Shown here: positions 4,061 through 11,901 of the stretch, piece by piece | Numbering within the stretch: position 1 is the stretch's first letter | Layout of the letters: the number at the start of each line of letters is the position of its first letter | Source of the DNA: an uncultured Erysipelotrichaceae bacterium | Lineage (GTDB): Bacteria > Bacillota_I > Bacilli_A > Erysipelotrichales > Erysipelotrichaceae | Assembly (NCBI GenBank): GCA_905201565.1 | Contig: CAJKOS010000037.1 | Span: forward strand, 1 to 13,086 | Reading direction: 5' to 3' | DNA: 13,086 bases | The notes under the pieces: model-generated | The model's database searches: none | Seen by the model: the letters and a program-made list of their open reading frames with translations, nothing else | What the model was told of the DNA's origin: nothing | Made by a program: the position numbers and the translations under genes

Positions 4061-6706
4061 ATGGAAGAATATAAGTTGTCCGTTCAGGAAAACCTGAAAG
4101 AGACAAACAGCTCTCCTGAAGGTCTTAGTTCTGAAGAGGCAAACAAGCGCCTTGCGGAATATGGTCCTAACCGCCTGAAGGAAGCTCCTAAACCAACACT
4201 GTTACAGAGATTCATTGAGCAGCTGAAGGACCCGATGCTGATTATTCTGATGGCTGCTGCTGCAGTTTCGGCAGTGACCAACTACTTCTCGGGTGAAGGC
4301 TTTGCGGAAGTGTTCATTATTATTATCGTCGTATTGCTCAATGCAATTCTTGGTGTCTACCAGGAAAGCAAGGCTGAAGCAGCTATTGAAGCATTGCAGA
4401 CGATGACTGCTGCTACAAGTAAGGTATTGCGTGATGGCAAGCAGGTTCTTTTGCATTCCGATGAACTTGTGCCTGGTGATATCGTTGTGCTTGAAGCAGG
4501 TGATGCTGTACCGGCAGATGGAAGACTTTTGGAAAGTGCAAGTCTGCAGATTGAAGAAGCCGCATTGACTGGTGAAAGTGTTCCGGTACATAAGGTGATT
4601 GAAGCGCTTGGTTTCAATGATGATAAAGATGTACCTCTCGGTGACCGCAAGAACATGTGCTACATGGGTTCTACGGTTGTCTATGGTCGTGGTAAGGCAT
4701 TGATTACCCGTACAGGTATGAAGACTGAAATGGGTAAGATTGCCAGTGCTCTTGCCAATACTGCTGAAGAGCAGACACCGTTGCAGAAGAAGCTCGACCA
4801 GCTTGGCAGAACACTCTCCAAGCTCGTCCTTGGCATCTGCGTATTCATCTTTGTCTTCAACCTGATTTCGGCAGGCAGATTTGATATCGATACTGTCCTT
4901 TCTACATTCATGGTCGCTGTGTCCCTTGCGGTTGCAGCAATTCCTGAAGGTCTTGCGACAGTTGTAACCGTTGTACTTTCCATCGGTGTTACAAATATGT
5001 CCAAGCGCAATGCGGTTATCCGTAAGCTGACAGCGGTAGAAACACTTGGCTGCGCACAGGTCATCTGTTCCGATAAGACAGGTACTTTGACACAGAACAA
5101 GATGACAGTTGTTGACCATGTCGGTGATGATGAAAAACTTCTCGCTACTGCAATGTCACTTTGCTCTGATGCTCATCTCAATGATAAGGGTGAAGCAGAA
5201 GGTGAACCGACAGAAGCAGCGCTTGTTGCGTATGCAGCTTCTCTTTCTCTGCCAAAGGGTGATCTTGAAGCAGCTTCCCCACGTATTGATGAAGCACCAT
5301 TTGATTCATCCCGTAAGATGATGTCCACTGTCCATAAGACAGCTGATGGTTATATCCAGTATACAAAGGGTGCACCGGACGAAATCCTGCGCCGTTGTAC
5401 AACATATTGGGAAAATGGCAAAGTCATGCCGATGACAAAGGAAAAGGAAGAAGAAATTCTTTCTGCCAACAAGTCACTTGCAGACAGAGCTCTGCGTGTG
5501 CTTGCGGCTTCCTATCGTAACTGGAGTGACAAGCCAGAAGGCAATGAACCAGAATTCCTTGAAAAGGATCTATGCTTCATCGGTCTTACCGGTATGATCG
5601 ACCCTGTCAGACCGGAGGTCAAAGATGCAATAGTAGAATGCCGCAGTGCTGGTATCCGTCCGGTTATGATTACTGGTGATCACAAGGATACAGCAGTTGC
5701 CATTGCCAAGGAACTTGGCATCATCCATGATGCAAGTGAAGCGATCACAGGTGCTGATCTCAATGAGATGAGCGATGAACAGCTTGCTGAAAATATCCGC
5801 AACTATGGTGTCTATGCCCGTGTACAGCCGGAACACAAAGTCCGCATTGTCACAGCATGGAAGAAGGCTGGATGCGTTACGGCTATGACAGGTGATGGTG
5901 TTAACGATGCTCCATCTATCAAAGCAGCTGATATCGGTGTCGGTATGGGTATTACCGGTACAGACGTTACAAAGAATGTTGCGGACATGGTGCTTGCGGA
6001 TGATAACTTCGCAACCATTGTCAATGCGGTAGGTGAAGGAAGAAGAATTTACGACAACATTCGTAAAGCAATCCAGTTCCTTCTCGCTTCCAACATGAGT
6101 GAAGTGCTCGGTGTATTCTCTGCAACACTGATGGGATTCACACTCCTTCAGCCTGTACACCTTCTCTTCATCAACCTCATCACAGACTGCTTCCCGGCTC
6201 TTGCCCTTGGTGTAGAAGAAGCAGAACCAGATGTTATGAACCGTCCTCCTCGCAAGAGCACAGATGGTGTATTCTCTGGTGGTCTTGGTGTAGACGTTGT
6301 TTACCAGGGTATTCTGATTACCGTAATTACGATTATCAGTTACATCCTTGGTCACTGCATTGAAGTTGGTTACTTTGAAATGCCAAAGGGCATCTCTGAA
6401 GATGGTATGACAATGGCATTCCTCACCATGAGTATGTGTGAAATTGTCCACAGCTTCAACATGCGCAGTCAGCGTAAGAGTGTCTTCAAGCTCGGCAGCC
6501 ATAACAAGGTTCTCTGGGCAGCAATGCTCGGCAGCCTTGTACTGACTACAGTTGTTCTTGAAGTTCCATTCATTGCCAACCTCTTCGGTTTCACACCGGT
6601 TAGTCTTACAGAATATCTGCTTGCCTTAGCACTTGCAGTTCTTGTTCTTCCGATTGTTGAAATCGTCAAGGCAGTACAGAGAAGTCTTGCAAAGAAAAAG
6701 GCTTAA
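4061..6706 (+). CDS. Calcium-translocating P-type ATPase (PMR1/SERCA-like, P2A)
   Basis: The 881-residue membrane pump should expel Ca2+ from the cytoplasm with ATP. Order: N-terminal cation-ATPase domain, M1-M2, actuator loop with TGES (170-173), M3-M4 with AAIPEGL (PEGL at 295-298), phosphorylation site DKTGT (Asp338), nucleotide domain with KGAPDE, hinge TGDGVNDAP (610 on), then M5-M10. Calcium-type ligands are visible: Glu296 in M4, the N-x-x-E of ASNMSEV in M5, and N-L-I-T-D in M6, so both sites of a SERCA-like pump look largely present. ATG 4061 is chosen because GGAGG (4048-4052) is 8 bases upstream; a TTG at 4055 is too close. It is monocistronic, with terminators on both sides. Magnesium or Na+ transport is less likely given the M4-M6 residues. 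Confidence 0.94.
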   Translation: MEEYKLSVQENLKETNSSPEGLSSEEANKRLAEYGPNRLKEAPKPTLLQRFIEQLKDPMLIILMAAAAVSAVTNYFSGEGFAEVFIIIIVVLLNAILGVYQESKAEAAIEALQTMTAATSKVLRDGKQVLLHSDELVPGDIVVLEAGDAVPADGRLLESASLQIEEAALTGESVPVHKVIEALGFNDDKDVPLGDRKNMCYMGSTVVYGRGKALITRTGMKTEMGKIASALANTAEEQTPLQKKLDQLGRTLSKLVLGICVFIFVFNLISAGRFDIDTVLSTFMVAVSLAVAAIPEGLATVVTVVLSIGVTNMSKRNAVIRKLTAVETLGCAQVICSDKTGTLTQNKMTVVDHVGDDEKLLATAMSLCSDAHLNDKGEAEGEPTEAALVAYAASLSLPKGDLEAASPRIDEAPFDSSRKMMSTVHKTADGYIQYTKGAPDEILRRCTTYWENGKVMPMTKEKEEEILSANKSLADRALRVLAASYRNWSDKPEGNEPEFLEKDLCFIGLTGMIDPVRPEVKDAIVECRSAGIRPVMITGDHKDTAVAIAKELGIIHDASEAITGADLNEMSDEQLAENIRNYGVYARVQPEHKVRIVTAWKKAGCVTAMTGDGVNDAPSIKAADIGVGMGITGTDVTKNVADMVLADDNFATIVNAVGEGRRIYDNIRKAIQFLLASNMSEVLGVFSATLMGFTLLQPVHLLFINLITDCFPALALGVEEAEPDVMNRPPRKSTDGVFSGGLGVDVVYQGILITVITIISYILGHCIEVGYFEMPKGISEDGMTMAFLTMSMCEIVHSFNMRSQRKSVFKLGSHNKVLWAAMLGSLVLTTVVLEVPFIANLFGFTPVSLTEYLLALALAVLVLPIVEIVKAVQRSLAKKKA

Positions 6707-6707
6707 T

Positions 6708-6748
6708 AGCAAAACAATCCCGTTGGAGATTAATCCAACGGGATTTTT
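6708..6748. terminator. Bidirectional terminator between ATPase and metallophosphoesterase
   Basis: A perfect 12-bp stem (6716-6727 with 6734-6745) with loop GATTAA is followed by TTT on the plus strand and by TTTTG on the minus strand. It starts 9 bases after the ATPase stop and immediately after the stop of the convergent minus-strand gene, serving both. Confidence 0.9.
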
Positions 6749-7829
6749 AAGTATGTATAGTAATCTTGTTCATATCCATGTCATTCAGCTGAAAACCACG
6801 GATGAGATTACACAGTGCTGTATCACTAACCATTTCCAATACCCTTTCACTTTGTGAAAAGGGATGTCCTGCAAAGAAAGCTATGACACATTCCTCAAGC
6901 AGGGGATTATCTTCTGTTGGATTCATGATTCTTAACATGGCTGAAAGAAAGTAATGTCGTTCATCTTCACTGCCATGAATACCGAGTTTCTTCTCTGTTT
7001 CATAAGGAATATCAATTGATAAATTTTCTGTATGGTAATTCACTACTTCATCCTTTACCTGAATCACACCGATATGATGTTCATAGGCAGAAAGACAGGC
7101 TGTACAGATATCACTGAAGGATTCATTCTGTGCAATTCTCTGCAGGTGACTATGTCCACTGAAGCCGATGGAAATATGATGTTTCAAAAATACGCTTAAA
7201 AGGTCATCACCATTTGTAATCCTTCTTCTGGCAAACATGGGATGGAGTACCAGAAAATTCTGGTGGCTGAAGGCAATACATGGTGTGTTGCTTTGAGAAA
7301 GTCTATGATCCATCCAGGATAGAGTATCCGATGATACAGTGCCAGGTTCTTGTGAACCATTGACATCCACAAATACCATACGCAGACCATCCATCTCTAT
7401 ACAATAGGAAAGAGAAGAAGGATCATCCTGATGCATAAATGGTGCATAGATGGACGCAAACGTTTCTCTGTCCGCACACTCTGGCAATACTGAACAAAAT
7501 GGTGCATAGTACTTCGCTCTTTCTTTTCCGATATCATGGTTGCCCGGTATGACATAGACAGGAATACCGGCATTTTGAATCTTCGAAAGATAGTTTCTTA
7601 TTTCCTGATGAGAAGTGATATCTCCATTCCAGGAAAGATCACCCGTCACAACAAAAGCATCAGGTTTCTTGTCGATGACATAACGGACTAATGATTGCAT
7701 GATTTCATAAGAGAGTATGGTCATCTTTCCATCTTCGTTTGCCATCTGATCAAGAAAAGAATCGTTGAAATGATGAACTGCAGGAGAAATATAATGAATG
7801 TCAGTTACAACAAGTATTGTCTTTTCCAT
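6747..7829 (-). CDS. Calcineurin-like metallophosphoesterase
   Basis: A 360-residue soluble phosphoesterase with a two-metal site. Motifs in order: D10-x-H12 (VVTDIHY), GD at 63-64 (VVTGDLSWNG), GNHD at 96-99, H189 (FSHQN) and GHSH at 225-228. The set is complete, so the enzyme should be active; the substrate is unknown. The YVIPGNHD and FSGHSH style and size fit the broad cyclic-nucleotide phosphodiesterase/ICC-like group, and a C-terminal region of about 110 residues extends past the catalytic core. There is no signal peptide, so it is cytoplasmic. ATG 7829 (MEKTILVV) gives the usual start close to the DxH strand; an in-frame ATG at 7847 adds six residues. Neither has a visible Shine-Dalgarno, which is unusual in this window. 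Confidence 0.9.
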   Translation of the reverse strand: MEKTILVVTDIHYISPAVHHFNDSFLDQMANEDGKMTILSYEIMQSLVRYVIDKKPDAFVVTGDLSWNGDITSHQEIRNYLSKIQNAGIPVYVIPGNHDIGKERAKYYAPFCSVLPECADRETFASIYAPFMHQDDPSSLSYCIEMDGLRMVFVDVNGSQEPGTVSSDTLSWMDHRLSQSNTPCIAFSHQNFLVLHPMFARRRITNGDDLLSVFLKHHISIGFSGHSHLQRIAQNESFSDICTACLSAYEHHIGVIQVKDEVVNYHTENLSIDIPYETEKKLGIHGSEDERHYFLSAMLRIMNPTEDNPLLEECVIAFFAGHPFSQSERVLEMVSDTALCNLIRGFQLNDMDMNKITIHT

Positions 7830-7847
7830 GCTTAAAGCGTAACACAT

Positions 7848-8175
7848 TTTTACAGATGAGAAAGGATAATGTTCTTAGAGGAATGGTAGTTATTTGCATG
7901 TTACCTGACCGATTTTTCCAGATGGATATATTATTCTTCCATTCCATTGTCATTTTGCTAAGGAGGGGTAAAATATGGATAGAGGTTAACAGTATGAAAC
8001 TTATCAAATATGGAAAGGTGAAGAATGGTGACTGTTTGGAAGCTTCCTTCAGAAATGTGCATTAGTACTTTGCATTCTGCTGGAAGTGGTACATGTATTG
8101 ATTCGCTGATAATACATTTCCTCTGAATATGGTATCAGATGGAAGAATGATTTCTAATGATAGGAGGAGCAGGAA
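7848..8175. other. Intergenic region with very short ORFs
   Basis: No ordinary gene is seen. A perfect AGGAGGGG (7961-7968) precedes ATG 7975, which opens a 4-codon frame (M-D-R-G-stop, 7975-7989). AGAGG within it precedes ATG 7994, a 23-residue frame ending at 8065 (MKLIKYGKVKNGDCL, then EASFRNVH). An inverted repeat ATGTATT/AATACAT (8093-8099 with 8111-8117) follows. It could be a translated leader for the small membrane ORF downstream or the decayed start of a lost gene. Confidence 0.35.
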
Positions 8176-8313
8176 ATGACAGAAACCAGAAACAGAAAGA
8201 TAATCCTTTGGTGTATACTCGGTATTGTGATGGGGATTATTCTGTCAGAGATTTTGTTTCATGCATCGGGATTTCATCCTGTAGCTGATTTGTTGACAAT
8301 GATTTTTGGATGA
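8176..8313 (+). CDS. Small single-pass membrane protein, 45 residues, unknown function
   Basis: ATG 8176 follows AGGAGG (8162-8167) at 8 bases, an excellent ribosome site. The product begins MTETRNRK, followed by a hydrophobic helix from about residue 9 to 28 (IILWCILGIVMGIILSEILF) and a short tail with HASGFHP and MIFG. The charged N-terminus with a following helix predicts one membrane pass, N-terminus inside by the positive-inside rule. A rho-independent terminator starts 10 bases after the stop, which supports a real transcription unit. I do not recognise the family. Small membrane peptides of this kind often regulate transporters or form part of toxin systems, but nothing here decides the role. 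Confidence 0.65.
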   Translation: MTETRNRKIILWCILGIVMGIILSEILFHASGFHPVADLLTMIFG

Positions 8314-8322
8314 AAGCATACA

Positions 8323-8354
8323 GATCCGCATATCATGTGCGGATTTGTTTTTTT
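8323..8354 (+). terminator. Terminator after the small membrane protein
   Basis: Stem ATCCGCA/TGCGGAT (8324-8330 with 8338-8344), loop TATCATG, then TTTGTTTTTTT. Confidence 0.88.
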
Positions 8355-8404
8355 GTGAGCTTGTGCATATTGGTTCGTATTATATGCCATTTGGAAATCA
8401 GGAC

Positions 8405-8413
8405 TGTTATAAT
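8405..8413 (+). promoter_or_regulatory. Extended -10 promoter of the HAD gene
   Basis: TGTTATAAT (8405-8413) is a perfect TG-n-TATAAT extended -10. No good -35 is seen at 17 bases (TGCCAT at 8385-8390). The predicted start is near 8420, about 15 bases before ATG 8435. Confidence 0.65.
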
Positions 8414-8434
8414 AGAAAAAACGAGAGGTGGAAT

Positions 8435-9082
8435 ATGAAAGGTGCAATTTTTGATATGGACGGTCTGATGTTTGATACAGAACGTCTCTGGCAGAAGAAC
8501 TGGCATGCTATTGCGGATGAGATGGGTGTAGAACTCGATCCGCAATTTGGCAAAGACATTTGTGGTACAAATGGCAAACTCATGAATCAGGTTATTGAGA
8601 AGTACTATCATGTAGAAGATGGTGGACCTATTGCAAAGGATTGTACAAATCGCGTACATGCGGATTTGGAAAAGGAAGTACCAGAGAAACCAGGTATTCA
8701 TGAAATCTTGAAATGGCTGAAAGTAAATAATTTCCGTATTGCGGTAGCTTCCAGTTCTCCACGACCATTGATTGAGAGAAATCTCAAAATGACAGATACA
8801 TTGCAATATATAGATGTATGCTGCAGTGGAACAGAAGTAAAACATGGCAAGCCTGCACCAGATCTTTTTCTGCATGCGGCAGAACTGATTGGATTACCAG
8901 CAGAGGAATGCTATATCTTTGAAGATGCGTATAATGGCATTCGTGCTGCATATTCGGCTGGCGGAAAGCCGATCATGGTACCCGATACACAGGAGCCAGA
9001 TAATGAGATGAAAGAAAAGGCACATGCCATTTGTGCAACACTTCTGGATGCCCTGGAAGTGTTGAAAAAGGAAAACGCATGA
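8435..9082 (+). CDS. HAD-superfamily hydrolase, beta-phosphoglucomutase-like (subfamily IA)
   Basis: The 215-residue phosphatase or phosphomutase is cytoplasmic. Motif I is DMDG (nucleophile Asp7, acid-base Asp9, then LMFDTE), motif II is ASSSP (Ser106), motif III is the Lys of HGKPAPD (Lys139), and motif IV is FEDAYNG (Glu163, Asp164). An alpha-helical cap lies between motifs I and II. This order and size are those of beta-phosphoglucomutase/phosphatase-like proteins; exact substrate (sugar phosphate or other) cannot be read from the sequence. ATG 8435 is chosen because AGAGG (8424-8428) precedes it and the nucleophile then sits at the usual residue 7. The open frame back to 8306 crosses a terminator and promoter. 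Its TGA overlaps the ATG of a small lipoprotein gene. Confidence 0.92.
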   Translation: MKGAIFDMDGLMFDTERLWQKNWHAIADEMGVELDPQFGKDICGTNGKLMNQVIEKYYHVEDGGPIAKDCTNRVHADLEKEVPEKPGIHEILKWLKVNNFRIAVASSSPRPLIERNLKMTDTLQYIDVCCSGTEVKHGKPAPDLFLHAAELIGLPAEECYIFEDAYNGIRAAYSAGGKPIMVPDTQEPDNEMKEKAHAICATLLDALEVLKKENA

Positions 9083-9228
9083 GGAAGCTTGCGATTGTTG
9101 CAGCACTTGTCTTGCTTGCTGGCTGCAGGACGGAAACTGAAGAAGTATCCCTGGTGACCATTGAATCAGACATCTATTCGATGGAAGAAATCAGTGAAGC
9201 AGCAGATACAATCTATGCGTATTTATAA
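9079..9228 (+). CDS. Small lipoprotein, 49 residues, possibly truncated
   Basis: ATG 9079 overlaps the TGA of the HAD gene (ATGA), so translation is coupled. Residues 1-16 are a lipoprotein signal: MRK, a hydrophobic core, then lipobox LAGC with Cys16. The mature part would be only 34 residues, acidic, ending DIYSMEEISEAADTIYAYL. The D-I-Y-S-x-E-E-I...A pattern resembles the start of longer clostridial small lipoproteins, so this may be a truncated copy; that is recollection, not a search result. The stop codon lies inside one arm of a 12-bp inverted repeat (9224-9235), so an insertion may have cut the gene. No Shine-Dalgarno beyond AAAAGGAAAA of the upstream gene is needed. Confidence 0.7.
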   Translation: MRKLAIVAALVLLAGCRTETEEVSLVTIESDIYSMEEISEAADTIYAYL

Positions 9229-9338
9229 AGAAAAGAAAAATCTCAAAAGCATTTTGAATATCTGATTTGAAGTAATACCAATTTGTTGAGGAGAAGACAT
9301 CCCATCTAGGTATTGTTTGTGAGTTACTTTTCTTTATA
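9224..9338. repeat. Nested inverted repeats, 115 bp, MITE-like or structured RNA
   Basis: A perfect 12-bp inverted repeat TATAAAGAAAAG/CTTTTCTTTATA bounds 9224-9235 and 9327-9338. Inside are AATACC/GGTATT (9274-9279 with 9309-9314) and a palindrome TCAAAA-GCA-TTTTGA (9243-9257). Terminal TA dinucleotides would fit a TA-targeting miniature transposon, but a long transcript hairpin is equally possible. Confidence 0.45.
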
Positions 9339-9759
9339 GAATATGAGTTATGTTATAATGGCAGTCATCATTTCAAATGGTATGTCTGTCATTTTTGTTG
9401 AAACATCAGTTTATTATGAATAGAACAGATTATTGCTTGCGTAACATTATACTGACATAATGTGATGAGTAATTAGACAGATTTTGAATTTCGCCGATAA
9501 AGGTATGGCTTTTCAACCTGGTGTTCCTACTAGCAGGGTTTCGACAATATTCAGTATATGGTAACATAATACTGGTTATAACAATTTGAAATCTAATAGC
9601 CCATCAGACAGATGGGTGTACAGACTGACACAGTTACATCACAAATGCTGTACCTGCTATCCTTTAGCTTTAAGGATGGTTAAATTCATTATCTATAAAG
9701 TTAGCTAGCATCACAATAGAGATGAATTATTCTATTTAAAATAGAAAGGGGATAATCCT
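9339..9759 (+). other. Long leader/intergenic region before the ABC exporter
   Basis: No convincing gene is seen. TGTTATAAT (9351-9359) is a perfect extended -10; transcription from about 9366 would give a leader of nearly 400 bases. GTAACATTATACTG (9441-9454) and GTAACATAATACTG (9561-9574) are near-identical direct repeats. Each is part of a local inverted repeat: ACATTAT/ATAATGT (9444-9463) and CAGTAT/ATACTG. A hairpin ATCCTT/AAGGAT (9659-9677) lies further down. No known riboswitch was recognised. Confidence 0.45.
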
Positions 9760-11901
9760 ATGCGTAAAATACTTGCCTGCTTAAGTGTATTGATGGTGTG
9801 CTTTACAGGTCTTTTTGCTGTTTTGAGACAGCTCTATGATGAACAGGTTTATTACAATTCCATAGAGGAAACAACGATGTCTGAAAAGATATATCCTTCC
9901 GAAACCGGGTTGTCTTTGCAGGAAGTGTTACCACAGTTGGAAGCTCTTTCTGATTCTTATGCGTTTAGTATTGTGAGAACGGATGAAAATGTCATAGAAG
10001 AAGACAAGGTAATTACATATAAAGCTGGCATTTATACAGATACATATCTTTCTATGTGGGACCTGGATCTTGTACAGGGGACAGCAGGTAATGCGGATGA
10101 TGTATACGTTGCTTCTTTTGATACGGGTGATGAAAGACAAAAAGGAACATTGCGCAATGTATTTGGAAATACCAATCTTATTGTAGAAACACTTTCTTCT
10201 TACAGCGAGGGAAAAGATCTTTCTGCAGATGGTGTTTATACGTTGTCTTTTAACCATGGAAACAGAGAAACAATTCTGACTGAATTGTCTTCTGTATTTG
10301 GTATGACAGTTGAAGAGCTGACAAATCCATCTTATGTCAGAAGTATTGCTGAACCTCCTTATGTAGTATTTATTGCTGGTTTTCTTGGTATAGCATTGGT
10401 CTTTGTCATGGTTTCTGCATTATATCCATATATCATCATGAAACAGATTGGTGTTTATCGGCTTCTTGGCTGGGATCGCATTTCCATCTGGCAGAAAATC
10501 AATGCAGGGATTCTGCTTATGCAGTTATCTGCTGCTTTGTTTGTTGGGGTATTTCTGAAATTGCTATTGCCAGAACTTCCACTTTCTTTCTTCTTTTCCT
10601 ATGCTGGTATGCAGCTTGTGGTAATCCTTGCAACAATGGTTCTGTCTTCCTCCGGTATGGCGGTTATCAGACATAACCGCATTGCAGATATTCTTCATGG
10701 AAACATTCATGGTAAAGCAGCAGGCGTGATCTGTTATGTGGTGAAATGTGCAGTCTTTACAGCATTGTTGTTTGCATTGCCAGGACTATCAGATAACATT
10801 CGTCGCATCGGCAGTTATGTACAGGCTATTTCTTCATTTGAGGAAGTTAGAACAGATCTCACCATGACAAACTATACGTTCACAGATGCACAGTTTTCTG
10901 AATACATGAGCGGTAGTGATGCATTCACGGATCAGACAGGAATGATGTTTAAAGAACTGGAATCTACTGCAGATGCAGAGTTCAGTATCATACAGCAGGT
11001 AGATGATGAATACCTTTCTTTCTATGAAGGGTGGAGTGGTGTACCATACCAGCCAATACAACAAGAAAAAACAGTCATCCAATGCAATGAAAATTATCTG
11101 GAAGATTATGCATCATGGTTTGGTGAGGATGTTCATTCTTACTTTGCTGGTAGTGACCTTGTCTACCTTGTACCACAGTCTATTGCAGAACAAAGTGAAG
11201 GTGTGGTTGGCAGTTTATGGTTTCTGTTTGATTCAGATAAACCAGCTGATTGGACATACAGAATAGTTACTTACCAAGACAATCGTGAACAAATCTTTCT
11301 GCCTGACCGTTCTTCTATTGATGCTGGAAACCTCTATGCAGAAAATCCTGTCTTTGTCTGTCTCCATGATCAGTATATGGAAGACAAATATGGATTCATC
11401 GCCCAGAGTGCAGTGAATAATCCTATCCGCATTGCGGATACTGCAGAAAACAGAGCAGCTATTGAACAGGCAATTGTTAATGCCGGACTTGAGAATAATC
11501 AGATTATATTTGGAAGTGCTTATGAAGAAGGATTTATAGAATACTTTGACAACCTCAGAAGCAGTGTGATTCTTATGGCGGGTATTGTAGCAGTGATTAT
11601 GCTTGTCAGTGTTCTGTCTTCCTGGTACATCATCCGGCTATTGTTAATAGTGAAGAAGAAGGAAATGGTTGTCAAAAAGCTCATCGGATTCAGGTGGATT
11701 GATCGTTATGACAGACAATTGTTCTTCTTTGTCTTTATCTATCTGATTGGCTTTGCCAGAATGGTGATTGGAACTGATATGACAGGCATCATACTGTATG
11801 GATTTGTGGTCGCAATAGATATTGTTGTCTTTGCCCTGACACTGATCAGGCAGGAAAGACACGGCATGGTACAGGTATTGAAAGGAGAGGGAACGGCATG
11901 A
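9760..11901 (+). CDS. Bacteriocin-associated ABC membrane protein (DUF1430/7TM immunity type)
   Basis: A 713-residue membrane protein. One N-terminal helix (about 4-22) is followed by an exposed region to about 195. A helix cluster (about 200-224, 249-270, 276-297, 321-342) comes next, then a large second exposed region to about 600, and C-terminal helices (about 603-626, 650-696). This plan and the MRKI...LRQLYDE opening fit the bacteriocin-associated integral membrane family (DUF1430, called bact_immun_7tm) found with lactococcin-972-type peptides. It is the permease partner of the ATPase gene that overlaps it by 4 bases (ATGA). Probable role: export of, or immunity to, a peptide. GAAAGGGGA (9744-9752) precedes ATG 9760. 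Family assignment is from memory of the pattern; MacB-like permeases are the alternative. Confidence 0.82.
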   Translation: MRKILACLSVLMVCFTGLFAVLRQLYDEQVYYNSIEETTMSEKIYPSETGLSLQEVLPQLEALSDSYAFSIVRTDENVIEEDKVITYKAGIYTDTYLSMWDLDLVQGTAGNADDVYVASFDTGDERQKGTLRNVFGNTNLIVETLSSYSEGKDLSADGVYTLSFNHGNRETILTELSSVFGMTVEELTNPSYVRSIAEPPYVVFIAGFLGIALVFVMVSALYPYIIMKQIGVYRLLGWDRISIWQKINAGILLMQLSAALFVGVFLKLLLPELPLSFFFSYAGMQLVVILATMVLSSSGMAVIRHNRIADILHGNIHGKAAGVICYVVKCAVFTALLFALPGLSDNIRRIGSYVQAISSFEEVRTDLTMTNYTFTDAQFSEYMSGSDAFTDQTGMMFKELESTADAEFSIIQQVDDEYLSFYEGWSGVPYQPIQQEKTVIQCNENYLEDYASWFGEDVHSYFAGSDLVYLVPQSIAEQSEGVVGSLWFLFDSDKPADWTYRIVTYQDNREQIFLPDRSSIDAGNLYAENPVFVCLHDQYMEDKYGFIAQSAVNNPIRIADTAENRAAIEQAIVNAGLENNQIIFGSAYEEGFIEYFDNLRSSVILMAGIVAVIMLVSVLSSWYIIRLLLIVKKKEMVVKKLIGFRWIDRYDRQLFFFVFIYLIGFARMVIGTDMTGIILYGFVVAIDIVVFALTLIRQERHGMVQVLKGEGTA

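Noticed and set aside
4202..6502. Long minus-strand open frames (305 and 310 residues) opposite the Ca2+-ATPase
   Set aside because: They are Cys/His/Thr-rich shadows of a well-supported P-type ATPase, with no domain, ribosome site or promoter.
8306..8434. N-terminal extension of the HAD protein to 8306
   Set aside because: It crosses a terminator and an extended -10 promoter; ATG 8435 has a ribosome site and places the catalytic Asp at residue 7.
9481..9545. Possible riboswitch (ACCTGGTG...AGCAGGGT hairpin, briefly considered TPP- or fluoride-like)
   Set aside because: The conserved cores of those riboswitches are absent; only a simple bulged hairpin is present.
9340..9560. Short frames on both strands of the 9.3-9.6 kb region that look partly protein-like
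   Set aside because: All are under about 40 codons, lack ribosome sites, and match no family I recognise.
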